The notes beneath the pieces were generated by a model. The model searched no databases, was not told the origin of the DNA, and worked only from the letters and a program-made list of their open reading frames with translations. DNA of 64,000 nt from Sinobaca qinghaiensis (GTDB taxonomy: Bacteria > Bacillota > Bacilli > Bacillales > Marinococcaceae). The stretch lies in NCBI RefSeq assembly GCF_003610495.1, contig NZ_RAPK01000013.1, forward strand, positions 24,762 through 88,761. Direction: 5' to 3'. Position 1 is the stretch's first letter. Each line of letters starts with the position of its first letter. Shown here piece by piece: positions 38,599 to 46,920 of the stretch. Made by a program: the position numbers and the translations under genes.

Positions 38599-39618
38599 AT
38601 GACAAAATCTTCCGTATCTCCGCAGGAGGGCAAAGGCCCTCTGTCACCTTCTTATGAGTCCTATGAAGACATTAAACAGCTCAAAGAGTCCCAGGTAAAC
38701 GAGATTGCAGAAGATCCAATGAAGCTCAATGACGCACATGATGAGTGGATTAAGGAAACCATTGCTCTTGCTATACAAAAAGTAGAAAGTGAGCGGGGAC
38801 CTTCTCCCGCTCACTTTGCTTTTTTTCTAATGGGAAGCGCAGGGCGTAAAGAACAGGCAACATTCAGCGATCAGGACCATGGGATTGTATTCGACGGCAG
38901 CGACGAAGAACACCAGTCCTACTTTTTAAAAGTAGGAGAAGAAATACGCGAAGGTATGGCGCACGTGGGCTATCCCCGCTGTGAAGGGAAAGTAATGGCC
39001 TCACACCCCCGCTGGTGCCACAGCATCGATGGATGGAAAGAGCAGATCGACGGGTGGATTGAGACAGATACCTGGGAAACGCTCCGTCACCTGCTGACAT
39101 TTGTGGACGCCAGAACTCTTGTAGGAGAAACAGAGTTTCTGGAGGAAATCAAAAATCACGTATTTCAAAAAGCGCAGGAGAATCCCTCCTTATTAAAGCG
39201 GATGTCTGAAAATACTTCCTATCTTCATAAAGGTGTAAACGCATTTGGCAGGCTGCTACCGGAAGATAAAGGAGCCTATACAGGATCGATGCATATTAAA
39301 GATGTTGGTTTCTTTCCCTATGTACATGCGATGCGGCTGCTTGCAATTAAAGAGAGCATACAGGAAGCCGGAACGGCCAGCCGGATGGACCAGACAAGTG
39401 AAAAGTATCCATTTGTTCAAGGGAAAAAAGATCATTTTAACCATATGCTTGATCTGCGGGCTTCCTTTTCGAAAAAGCAGAAAACCTACGATGATGTGCA
39501 CTATGTACCGATCGAAGAACTGGACAAAGACGAAAAGCAGCAGTTGAAAAAAGCATTAAAAGAGGGAAAGAATCTGTTTCAGCAGACTAAAAAACATATG
39601 GAGTCAGGTGACCAGTAA
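38599..39618 (+). CDS. DUF294-type (GlnD-like) nucleotidyltransferase, stand-alone
   Basis: A 339-residue protein with the nucleotidyltransferase signature GSAGRKEQATFSDQDHG at residues 79-95; Asp91 and Asp93 are the expected metal ligands. This is the DUF294 family, related to the N-terminal domain of GlnD uridylyltransferase. Unlike many relatives it has no CBS or cyclic-nucleotide domain, so it is a minimal form plus the DUF294 C-terminal region (conserved around YPRCEGKVMASHPRW). It starts one base after amtB and its stop overlaps the exonuclease ATG. The substrate is unknown. Confidence 0.88.
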   Translation: MTKSSVSPQEGKGPLSPSYESYEDIKQLKESQVNEIAEDPMKLNDAHDEWIKETIALAIQKVESERGPSPAHFAFFLMGSAGRKEQATFSDQDHGIVFDGSDEEHQSYFLKVGEEIREGMAHVGYPRCEGKVMASHPRWCHSIDGWKEQIDGWIETDTWETLRHLLTFVDARTLVGETEFLEEIKNHVFQKAQENPSLLKRMSENTSYLHKGVNAFGRLLPEDKGAYTGSMHIKDVGFFPYVHAMRLLAIKESIQEAGTASRMDQTSEKYPFVQGKKDHFNHMLDLRASFSKKQKTYDDVHYVPIEELDKDEKQQLKKALKEGKNLFQQTKKHMESGDQ

Positions 39619-40325
39619 TGGTAATGAATAATATGTTTCAGTGGGTCCGTCAGTTCTCAGGAGTAGACCAGTCCAACCCTCAGCACCAATCTTTTATGAG
39701 ACACCTGCAAAAAGAGTTAAAAGCAGAACAGCCGCTTACAAAGCCAATCTCTTCCCTGCGGATCACCGTGCTTGATCTGGAAACCTCCGGATTTTACCCG
39801 GATGGGGGAGACAAAATTCTCTCTATTGGAGCCGTTAAGATTAAAAACAGCAACGTGCAGAAAGATGACACGTTTTATACCACAGTGCAGGAACCGGATG
39901 CTTTATCCGAGGAAATCGGGGAGCTGACCGGCCTGAAAAAAGAAGAACTGCAGGAGGCACCGCCGCTTGCAGATGCTCTGACAGCTTTCTATAACTTTGC
40001 GCAGACGGATCTCCTTGTCGCCCACCATGCAAGCCATGAAAGAAAATTTCTGCAGCATGCTACCTATCAGGCTATCGGTACAAGCTTCAAGCACCGCCTG
40101 CTTGATACATCCTTTTTAATGAAAATCGCCGCTCCTGAGCATGAGCTTCATACGCTTGATGATTGGTGCGGGCACTATAAAATTCCTGTAGAAAATCGCC
40201 ATAATGCCCTTGGAGATGCCGTAATGACGGCCGAACTCTGGAAGCGGGCAGTAGAGGGGACGATGGAACAGGGGTTTGAAACACTTCATGATGTATACGC
40301 TCATTTAAATAGCCGGACAAGGTGA
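39618..40325 (+). CDS. DEDDh-type 3'-5' exonuclease (DnaQ/PolC-like)
   Basis: A 235-residue exonuclease-fold protein. Exo I is LDLETSG (Asp53, Glu55). Exo II reads AHHASHERKFL, where the usual Asp is replaced by Glu141. Exo III has His195 and Asp200 (HNALGDAVMTAELW). Residues 1-45 form an extra N-terminal region. The ATG overlaps the stop of the nucleotidyltransferase gene, so the two are coupled; DUF294/exonuclease pairs are also known beside other transporters in proteobacteria. It may act on a small nucleotide or RNA rather than in replication (inference). Confidence 0.88.
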   Translation: MVMNNMFQWVRQFSGVDQSNPQHQSFMRHLQKELKAEQPLTKPISSLRITVLDLETSGFYPDGGDKILSIGAVKIKNSNVQKDDTFYTTVQEPDALSEEIGELTGLKKEELQEAPPLADALTAFYNFAQTDLLVAHHASHERKFLQHATYQAIGTSFKHRLLDTSFLMKIAAPEHELHTLDDWCGHYKIPVENRHNALGDAVMTAELWKRAVEGTMEQGFETLHDVYAHLNSRTR

Positions 40326-40359
40326 TCAGGTCTTGGAAGGAGAAAAGGAGGAGAGCAGG

Positions 40360-40707
40360 GTGAAAGGCCATATTCCCCGTCATACCGCATGTTTCCCCAT
40401 CAGCGTAGTGCAGGAATTGACTCATTTGTCCGCACGGCAAATACGATACTACGAAGAACAGGGGCTGATTTCTCCAGAGAGAAATCAGGGCAACCAACGG
40501 CTGTTTTCACTAGCAGATATTGACCGGTGCAGCGATATTAAAGAGCTTATCGACCAGGGCCTTAACATAGCCGGCATTAAAACCGTGCTGGCAGCTAAAA
40601 AAACATCAAAGGAAAAAAAGGTGAACGTCCCAAAGCGTTCCATTCCTAAAGAAAATCTTGATAAGCTTCAACCCCATTTAAAGAAATTAGGAGAACTGGA
40701 AAATTAA
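40360..40707 (+). CDS. MerR-family regulator resembling GlnR/TnrA (short)
   Basis: A 115-residue protein with an N-terminal MerR winged helix: ISVVQELTHLSARQIRYYEE (about 15-34) and RNQGNQRLFSLADIDR are very close to GlnR and TnrA. The C-terminal part (KKTSKEKKVNVPKRS...) is basic and lacks the tail of GlnR/TnrA that senses feedback-inhibited glutamine synthetase. GTG 40360 after AAGGAGGAGAG is chosen over TTG 40333. It lies 34 bases after the exonuclease, so it may autoregulate the amtB operon. Confidence 0.85.
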   Translation: MKGHIPRHTACFPISVVQELTHLSARQIRYYEEQGLISPERNQGNQRLFSLADIDRCSDIKELIDQGLNIAGIKTVLAAKKTSKEKKVNVPKRSIPKENLDKLQPHLKKLGELEN

Positions 40708-40781
40708 AAAAATGAGTCTTTCTTCTTCGTTTAATGATAGAAAACAACGGGTATTTCTATCATTACGGAGGTGTTGTAAGC

Positions 40782-40961
40782 ATGGCTTATATTCTAATCG
40801 ATGACATGCAGATTCCGGCAGTAAAGTACGAAGAGAAGGAAGCAGCCAAAGAGGCCGCAGCCGATAAGGAAGTAGTCGTTCAGGACAACAACAATAAATT
40901 CTGGGTAATAGACGAAGAAAGCTACGCAAAAATTGAAAGTTTCGGCTATACAATCGTCTAA
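40782..40961 (+). CDS. Hypothetical small acidic protein
   Basis: A 59-residue protein with no family recognised. The start ATG has GGAGGTG 9 bases upstream. It contains an Ala/Glu/Lys helix (about 17-28) and an aromatic C-terminus. A good terminator follows (40976-41012), making it a probable single gene. Confidence 0.65.
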   Translation: MAYILIDDMQIPAVKYEEKEAAKEAAADKEVVVQDNNNKFWVIDEESYAKIESFGYTIV

Positions 40962-40975
40962 TACCTGCCAGCCCA

Positions 40976-41012
40976 GGCACTGCTTTTTAACATAAAAGCA
41001 GTGTCTTTTTTC
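40976..41012 (+). terminator. Terminator after the small ORF
   Basis: Perfect stem CACTGCTTTT/AAAAGCAGTG with T-rich tail. Confidence 0.85.
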
Positions 41013-41053
41013 TATAATGAGTTAGAAAGATTACAGAAAAAGGAGTGATATTC

Positions 41054-41443
41054 ATGGCAGAAGATGTACAATATGAGACGTTAATGGATGCATTGGGTAT
41101 TCGTATCGTTACGCTGGAAAAAGAAAAAGTGATAGCGGAAATGCCGGTAGACGGAAGAGTAAAGCAGCCGTTTGGTCTTCTTCACGGAGGCGCGTCAGTA
41201 GCTCTTGCTGAAACCTTAGCCAGTGTAGGCGCTTATCATCTGGTAGACCAGGATAAACAATACGTGGTGGGCCTCGAGATAAACGCCAATCATATTAGGA
41301 GCAAAAAAGAGGGGATCGTTACAGCAGTAGGTATTCCCCTTCACATAGGACGTTCGACAATGGTATGGGAAATCAAGCTGATGGATGAGGAAGACAAGCT
41401 CCTCTGTGTTTCCCGCTGCACTATTGCGGTAAGATCTTTTTAA
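41054..41443 (+). CDS. Hotdog-fold thioesterase (PaaI/MenI-like)
   Basis: A 129-residue acyl-CoA thioesterase. The motif KQPFGLLHGGASVALAE (about 37-53) is typical of the PaaI/YuxO (MenI) group, including the HGG turn and the catalytic Glu. It could be the 1,4-dihydroxy-2-naphthoyl-CoA thioesterase of menaquinone synthesis, but no men genes are near. ATG 41054 is chosen for its GGAGTGA site. Confidence 0.88.
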   Translation: MAEDVQYETLMDALGIRIVTLEKEKVIAEMPVDGRVKQPFGLLHGGASVALAETLASVGAYHLVDQDKQYVVGLEINANHIRSKKEGIVTAVGIPLHIGRSTMVWEIKLMDEEDKLLCVSRCTIAVRSF

Positions 41444-41645
41444 AAAAGCAGGTTCTTGTATACCAATCAACAGTTTGAAAGAGCGCCGGTTTAAGTTCTC
41501 CAGACGAGCACGGCCGGCTGATTCTGCTTTATCTGTTTTGATCTATTCACGATAAGTATAAGATCACAAAGCTGCTACTTAACCATGGCTATGCAAGATG
41601 CTATACTATACAAAGCATAGAAAGCCGAAAGCAGGTGACTTACTA

Positions 41646-41963
41646 ATGAATATCTCCATCCGGGCTTTGTTGGAAAAGATGGAAGAAGAGCTTATTATGA
41701 TCTCAGATCATGCAGATAAAGAAGAAGAGGCAGAAGTGAAAGCTCACGCGCGCATATTGGAAGCATACTGCGGGGTATTGCTGGCTTCCGATACCGGAGG
41801 CGCGGGGCATGCTTCTATACAGAACCGGAAGCCAGCGCCGGAAATGCCGAAGGAGCGGCCTGTACCTGTTCAAAAAGTTAAAGAATCCGCCGGTTCAAAG
41901 CCGGAATCCACCGTCTCGCCAGAAGAACTGCCTTCTACAGACGGCAGCCTATTTGATTTTTAG
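41646..41963 (+). CDS. ywdI: YwdI family protein (DUF5327)
   Basis: A 105-residue protein. Residues 1-45 (MNISIRALLEKMEEEL...) form a conserved helical part as in YwdI; the rest is a Pro/Ser/Glu-rich linker ending in SLFDF. It lies just before ywdK, as in B. subtilis, with a 24-base gap. Function unknown. Confidence 0.8.
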   Translation: MNISIRALLEKMEEELIMISDHADKEEEAEVKAHARILEAYCGVLLASDTGGAGHASIQNRKPAPEMPKERPVPVQKVKESAGSKPESTVSPEELPSTDGSLFDF

Positions 41964-41987
41964 GAAGAACCGCAAAGGAGAATATGT

Positions 41988-42359
41988 ATGTGGAAACTAT
42001 TTATTATACTTGGAGCGCTGAACGCGGCCATCGCTGTCGGGTTCGGCGCTTTTGGAGCGCACGGACTTGAGGGGCGTATCAGCGCAAGGCTGATAGAGGT
42101 TTATCAAACCGGTGTTCAGTACCATATCATGCACGCCCTTGGTCTTCTGGCCATCGGACTTGCAGCTGCTCACATGGGCGGCAGTGCCCTTATCGCCTGG
42201 GCAGGGTGGCTGTTATTTGCCGGGATTATTATTTTTTCCGGTAGTTTATATACGATGGCTTTTACTGGTATCGGCTGGCTTGGAGCAATTACTCCCATTG
42301 GGGGAACAGCCTTTATTGCCGGCTGGATTCTGCTTGTTATCGCCGTTATTAAAGCCTAA
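41988..42359 (+). CDS. ywdK: YwdK family membrane protein (DUF423)
   Basis: A 123-residue protein with four membrane segments and the DUF423 N-terminus LGALNAAIAVGFGAFGAHGLE. Function unknown. AAAGGAG precedes the ATG; cysQ follows after 41 bases. Confidence 0.9.
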   Translation: MWKLFIILGALNAAIAVGFGAFGAHGLEGRISARLIEVYQTGVQYHIMHALGLLAIGLAAAHMGGSALIAWAGWLLFAGIIIFSGSLYTMAFTGIGWLGAITPIGGTAFIAGWILLVIAVIKA

Positions 42360-42400
42360 TCAACCAAAATACGTTTTAAAAGCAGAGAGAGGATGTTTCG

Positions 42401-43201
42401 ATGTACAAAGAGCTGGTATACTCACTAAAAGATATAGCGGTAGCCGCTGGAATCGATATTATGGATGTGTATTCGGGGGATATGGAGGTCGAGCATAAAG
42501 ACGATGATTCGCCGCTTACCATAGCGGACAAACGAGCCCATCAGACGATAGCCGCCGGCCTGGAAAAACTGGATGCGGACATCCCCGTTCTAAGTGAAGA
42601 AGGAACGATTGCTTCCTACGAAGAGAGAAAGAACTGGAAAAAATTCTGGCTGGTTGATCCGCTCGACGGCACGAAGGAATTTATTAAAAAGAATGGTGAG
42701 TTCACTGTGAACATCGCGCTGATCGAAGATTCCTACCCGGTATTGGGTGTGATTTATGCACCAGCTCTCGATACGTTGTATGTAGGGTATGGAGAGAAAG
42801 GGGCGGTTAAAATAGCCCAGGCTTCCAACCGCGGCTTTGCTTCTTTTGACGAGATGTGGAGCATGGGGGAGATTATTTCCGCGCTGTCGCCGGAGGGACC
42901 GGCCGAAGTAGTAGCCAGCCGCTCTCATATGAATGAGGAAACGGAAGCTTTTATTAATGAATTAAAAGACATACACGACCCGGTGAATGTCGTTTCCGCA
43001 GGAAGTTCACTGAAGTTCTGCCTCGTTGCCGAAGGGCAGGCACACTTCTATCCGCGCTATGCACCGACAATGGAGTGGGACACAGCGGCCGGACAGGCAG
43101 TAGTTGAAGCTGCCGGCGGTTCCGTATTGGATAACAGTAAAAATCGGTTTGCCTACAATAAAGAAAATCTTAAAAATGGCTGGTTTTTAGTAAAGGCATA
43201 A
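42401..43201 (+). CDS. cysQ: 3'(2'),5'-bisphosphate nucleotidase CysQ
   Basis: CysQ hydrolyses 3'-phosphoadenosine 5'-phosphate, recycling it during sulfur metabolism. The lithium-sensitive phosphatase motifs are clear: LSEEGT (about 65-70), WLVDPLDGTKEFI (84-96) and WDTAAGQAVVEAAGG (227-241). Length 266 fits. A terminator and a near-consensus parS follow. Confidence 0.95.
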   Translation: MYKELVYSLKDIAVAAGIDIMDVYSGDMEVEHKDDDSPLTIADKRAHQTIAAGLEKLDADIPVLSEEGTIASYEERKNWKKFWLVDPLDGTKEFIKKNGEFTVNIALIEDSYPVLGVIYAPALDTLYVGYGEKGAVKIAQASNRGFASFDEMWSMGEIISALSPEGPAEVVASRSHMNEETEAFINELKDIHDPVNVVSAGSSLKFCLVAEGQAHFYPRYAPTMEWDTAAGQAVVEAAGGSVLDNSKNRFAYNKENLKNGWFLVKA

Positions 43202-43214
43202 AAAAGTATTTTTG

Positions 43215-43242
43215 AAGGCCCTTCCTGGAAGGGCCTTTTTTT
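43215..43242 (+). terminator. Terminator after cysQ
   Basis: Stem AAGGCCCTTCC/GGAAGGGCCTT with T7. Confidence 0.9.
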
Positions 43243-43257
43243 GTTTCACGTGAAACG
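43242..43257. promoter_or_regulatory. parS-like site
   Basis: TGTTTCACGTGAAACG differs from the perfect parS only in the last base. Intergenic, directly after the cysQ terminator. Confidence 0.9.
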
Positions 43258-43364
43258 TTTGAATAAATGAGGAAAAATGTTGGGTAGGTAATAATTACTG
43301 AAAAGTGAAAATACTGAGTTGTTTTGTTCACTTTGAGGTAAAGTAATAAGGAAGGAGGGGTTCA

Positions 43365-43988
43365 ATGATTAATAATAAATGGCTGGTTTCGAGTTTTATT
43401 GCACTTATTATGGTATTAGGTTTTTCTATCGACTCGAAGCCGGCACAGGCAAATGAACAGGTTAATCTTCAAGAGCAGACAGTCATCAGCATTCAGGACA
43501 AGCTGCGCAGCATGAATTACTTAAATTCTGTATCAACCGGACACTACGGTCCACTGACAACTGAAGCAGTAAGACAGTTTCAGGCAGACTTCGGGCTTGC
43601 GGCCGATGGAGTGGCAGGTCCTGCTACTATCGCCAGACTGGATGAAGTAACATCCATCGCCCAGGTAGTTTACGGGGAAGCTAGAGGAGAATCTTATGAA
43701 GGACAGGTAGCTGTTGCTGCTGTAATTAAAAATAGAATAGAGTCTCCTGAGTTTCCATCTTCTGCGTCAGGTGTTATTCACCAGGTGAATGCGTTTACCG
43801 CAGTACAGGACGGGCAGTATTACTTAGCTCCGGACGCCACCGCATTTCAGGCGGTAAAGGATGCATGGAACGGCTGGGATCCTTCAGCCGGCGCAAATTA
43901 TTATTATAATCCGGTAGATGCTACATCTTCCTGGATTTTCACAAGAACACCAAGACTATCCATCGGCAAGCACGTATTTGCTGATTGA
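43365..43988 (+). CDS. SleB/CwlJ-type cell wall hydrolase
   Basis: A secreted 207-residue protein: signal peptide (about 1-29, ending PAQANEQ), a peptidoglycan-binding domain (about 40-95, LRSMNYLN...FQADFGLAADGVAGPAT) and a SleB-type hydrolase_2 domain with catalytic Glu in VVYGEARGE. It resembles spore cortex-lytic SleB, but the position without ypeB means it may be a vegetative paralogue. GGAAGGAGGGG precedes the start. Confidence 0.92.
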   Translation: MINNKWLVSSFIALIMVLGFSIDSKPAQANEQVNLQEQTVISIQDKLRSMNYLNSVSTGHYGPLTTEAVRQFQADFGLAADGVAGPATIARLDEVTSIAQVVYGEARGESYEGQVAVAAVIKNRIESPEFPSSASGVIHQVNAFTAVQDGQYYLAPDATAFQAVKDAWNGWDPSAGANYYYNPVDATSSWIFTRTPRLSIGKHVFAD

Positions 43989-43993
43989 TAATC

Positions 43994-44027
43994 GAGCTGT
44001 CTCTTTAAAGAGGCAGCTTTTTGTTTT
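43994..44027 (+). terminator. Terminator after the SleB-like gene
   Basis: Stem AGCTGTCTCTT/AAGAGGCAGCT with T5. Confidence 0.85.
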
Positions 44028-44130
44028 ACTTATTTTAAATTCACAAAAAATTGGAAAATAGAATGTGAAGAATGTTATTCTATTATAGTAGATGTAAGGT
44101 ACAGGAAGTACATAAAATAAGGAGGAGATA

Positions 44131-44601
44131 ATGATGACAGGACAGCCGGGTGGTTTTTGGAGGCGGCTTGCGGCTAACATTATTGATGGTGTTATAGTCG
44201 GGATCGCAGGACTTATTATTGGTCTTATTGTTATTTACGTTTTTGGAGTAGAGCCAGCTTCTGCTCCCGAAGAAGGGTTGAATGTTGGTGTGGATTTCGC
44301 GAATAACAGCGTCAGCCTTCTTTACAGCTTAGCCCTGCCGGTGCTTTGGTCCGGCTATACGGTTGGTAAAAAAGCGTTAGGCATCCGTATTGTGAAAAAA
44401 GACGGAAGTAACGTAGGAATTGGCACCATGCTTATGAGAGTAGTAGTGAGCGGGATTGTTTATCTGTTTACATTAGGCATAGGCGTTATCGTATCTATCT
44501 TTATGGTAGCGATCCGCAAGGACAAGCGTGCGATTCATGACTTTATCGCAGGTACACAGGTAACTACATCTCTTCCTCCTGCAAAAGAAAAAACATATTA
44601 A
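44131..44601 (+). CDS. RDD family membrane protein
   Basis: A 156-residue protein of the RDD family, with FWRRLAANIIDGVIVG at the N-terminus (Arg and Asp positions of the name motif) and three membrane segments, then GKKALGIRIVKKDG. Some RDD proteins take part in Na+/H+ exchange, which would suit a haloalkaliphile, but that is inference. A second ATG at 44134 has better spacing from GGAGGAG. Confidence 0.9.
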   Translation: MMTGQPGGFWRRLAANIIDGVIVGIAGLIIGLIVIYVFGVEPASAPEEGLNVGVDFANNSVSLLYSLALPVLWSGYTVGKKALGIRIVKKDGSNVGIGTMLMRVVVSGIVYLFTLGIGVIVSIFMVAIRKDKRAIHDFIAGTQVTTSLPPAKEKTY

Positions 44602-44603
44602 GA

Positions 44604-44636
44604 AAAATCCTCCAGTTAACTCCTGGAGGATTTTTT
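44604..44636 (+). terminator. Terminator after the RDD gene
   Basis: Stem AAAATCCTCCAG/CTGGAGGATTTT with T run. Confidence 0.9.
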
Positions 44637-44767
44637 AACAAATTAAGGAAAAGAAGTTTTGAAATTGGAAATGTAGGGCATAAAAAAAGTACCTGCTTAT
44701 TTTTTTTCAAATAAGCATGCCATCTTAGATCCTACATACAAACAACCAAATAAGGGGCGCTTAACAA

Positions 44768-45715
44768 ATGAAAAAGAAATCAGCAGTACTTACGTTAGCA
44801 GCAGCAACCGCAGTTGCTGTTCCATCCCAGGCTTTTGCAGAAGAGACGCCGGATGCAGCATCTATTCTGGAAGAATCAAACAAGGCAATGATGGAGCTGG
44901 AGAGTTATTCGAGTGAAACAATGATGGAGCAGACGGTAACGGATCCGATGATGGAAGGCGGTTCATTTACTACGACGACTCATTCTATGGAAGATGTGAT
45001 AATGAATCCTTTTTCCATGAAACAGACGGCGACTACGTCCATGGACGGCGAAGAGACGACGCTTGATTCCTACTGGACAGAAGACGGCTTCTACCAGCAG
45101 AACGTAGATGGAAGCTGGATAAAGATGGATGAGACATTTACGGGCGACATTAATGAACTTATCGCTATGTCCCAAAGCGGAGCTCAGATGGAGCAGACGG
45201 CTGTGCTTGGAGAAGATATGTCCGTGGAAGACGCTGGAGACAGTTACATCCTTACCTATGAAGGAGAGGGAGACGAGCTGATGGAATCCGCTGAAGAAAT
45301 GCTGACTTCCATTATGCCTGAAGAAGATACCGGCATGATGGCTGCTGCAATTTTTGAGGATATCACGGTGAATGACCTTCAGTATGTGATGACGGTAGAC
45401 AAAGAAACTCATTATATGACGGAAACCACGATGGACCTGGACATGGATTTATCTATTGAAGAAGAAAGTATGAATATTGTACAGAGTCTGGATATGACTG
45501 TATCTAATTTCAATGGAGTCGATGAAATCGTGGTACCTGAAGACGTAGTAAACAGCGCAGTGCCGATGGATGCAATGATGGAAGAGGAAATGAAAGAAGG
45601 CGGTGCGCTTCCTGATACGGCAACGAATAATCCGTTTTACGCAGCAGCTGGAGCTATTGCGGCCGCCGCAGCCGGCAGTATGCTGTTCTTCCGCCGCAGA
45701 TTTGCACGCAGTTAA
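44768..45715 (+). CDS. Surface protein with LPDTA sortase D sorting signal
   Basis: A 315-residue secreted protein: signal peptide (1-24, cleavage after AFA), a Met- and Glu-rich body resembling DUF6612/LolA-like lipoprotein folds (EESNKAMMELESYSSE), then the cell-wall sorting signal LPDTA at 281-285, an Ala-rich hydrophobic stretch and the basic end RRRFARS. LPxTA is the motif for class D sortases, one of which is encoded 1.2 kb away. Function of the body is unknown. Confidence 0.85.
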   Translation: MKKKSAVLTLAAATAVAVPSQAFAEETPDAASILEESNKAMMELESYSSETMMEQTVTDPMMEGGSFTTTTHSMEDVIMNPFSMKQTATTSMDGEETTLDSYWTEDGFYQQNVDGSWIKMDETFTGDINELIAMSQSGAQMEQTAVLGEDMSVEDAGDSYILTYEGEGDELMESAEEMLTSIMPEEDTGMMAAAIFEDITVNDLQYVMTVDKETHYMTETTMDLDMDLSIEEESMNIVQSLDMTVSNFNGVDEIVVPEDVVNSAVPMDAMMEEEMKEGGALPDTATNNPFYAAAGAIAAAAAGSMLFFRRRFARS

Positions 45716-45812
45716 TTACAATAAAATATAGAATACCGGCATTGCCGTTTGGTGTTGATTGTGTTTTTAATCCTGGTTACTACTATCAAAATATATCCTT
45801 TTTAGAGCATTT

Positions 45813-45846
45813 TAAAATCCTTCCTGATTGTTCAGGAAGGATTTTT
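45813..45846. terminator. Bidirectional terminator
   Basis: Perfect 14-bp stem AAAATCCTTCCTGA/TCAGGAAGGATTTT between convergent genes. Confidence 0.92.
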
Positions 45847-45859
45847 TGATTAGCGGAAA

Positions 45860-46741
45860 TTAATCGTCATAATCGACCTTCATAACATCGCCGGTTTCTG
45901 CATCGACATCGACATCTACTTCATTGTTATTATTGTCATAAAGCTCCATCTCATAGTGCATTCTGCCATCGTCGTCGTCGAGTTCAATTTCTTTAACGGA
46001 AGCACCGTTTCCAACTTCTTTTACAGCAATAGTTTTTGCGTCATCCATACTTACAGCCAGCCCGTTAGTAGAGGAAGCGGATTCGCGTTCATCATCGTCA
46101 TCATCATTGTCATCGTCGTCTCTGTTGGAAGCAGCGCCGTCATCGGTTTTTCCGGTATTTTCAGATCCATTTACTCTTTCTTTCTCGTCTTCTTTAATAA
46201 ATTCACCGGTTTCTGCGTTATATTCCAGTTCATATTCGAATTCGCTGCCTGTGATGTCAATGTCATATTTATACACGCCGTCATCGGAATCAAGATCTAC
46301 ATCTGTAACGGTGCCGGGATAATCCTGATTGGCCCGTTCGTTGATTTCCTCTGCGGATAGCAGATTGCTTTCTGCCTTCTGATTTGAAGAATTTAATGAT
46401 TCTTTCTCATCTTCTTTAATAAATTCACCGGTTTCTGCATGATATTCTACTTCATACTTATAGTCTTCTCCGATAATATCCAAATCGTATTTCTTTACGC
46501 CGTCATCAGATTCCAGATCGATATCGACTATTTTGCCCGGATAATCCTGATTAGCGATCTCACTGATTTCTTCTACAGATAGAAGGCCGCTGTTAGTGTT
46601 ATTTTGTTCCTGACTTTCCGACTGATCCTGTGACACTCCACCAACTACTTCGTCATCAGCAGAAGCTGAAAATTGATTAACTCCAACAGCAGCACCTCCA
46701 AGGCCTATTACGCACGCACTGGCAATCATAAATTTTTTCAT
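45860..46741 (-). CDS. Triple-PepSY secreted protein
   Basis: A 293-residue acidic protein: signal peptide (1-29), then three PepSY modules (about 52-115, 125-188, 225-292). Modules 1 and 2 are near-copies sharing LLS-EEI--AN/RANQDYPG and AETGEFIKEDEKE, which points to a recent internal duplication. A linker of Asp and Asn repeats (about 198-215) separates module 3. PepSY domains may inhibit proteases or bind metal; the role here is unknown. AAGGAGGACA precedes the ATG. Confidence 0.9.
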   Translation of the reverse strand: MKKFMIASACVIGLGGAAVGVNQFSASADDEVVGGVSQDQSESQEQNNTNSGLLSVEEISEIANQDYPGKIVDIDLESDDGVKKYDLDIIGEDYKYEVEYHAETGEFIKEDEKESLNSSNQKAESNLLSAEEINERANQDYPGTVTDVDLDSDDGVYKYDIDITGSEFEYELEYNAETGEFIKEDEKERVNGSENTGKTDDGAASNRDDDDNDDDDDERESASSTNGLAVSMDDAKTIAVKEVGNGASVKEIELDDDDGRMHYEMELYDNNNNEVDVDVDAETGDVMKVDYDD

Positions 46742-46920
46742 TTTGTATGTCCTCCTTGTTTAATTTGTTACCCTTATCATAAAGGTACAAAATGAAAGAA
46801 CCCTGAATGCTGTATGAGAAAATGATGAGAAATGCATAAGTATTTCATTGATTTACTCATTCTGGAAGAATGCAGTGTCTTGTCGTATAATGGAAACCAT
46901 ACATAAAAGAGGAGGCCGAC

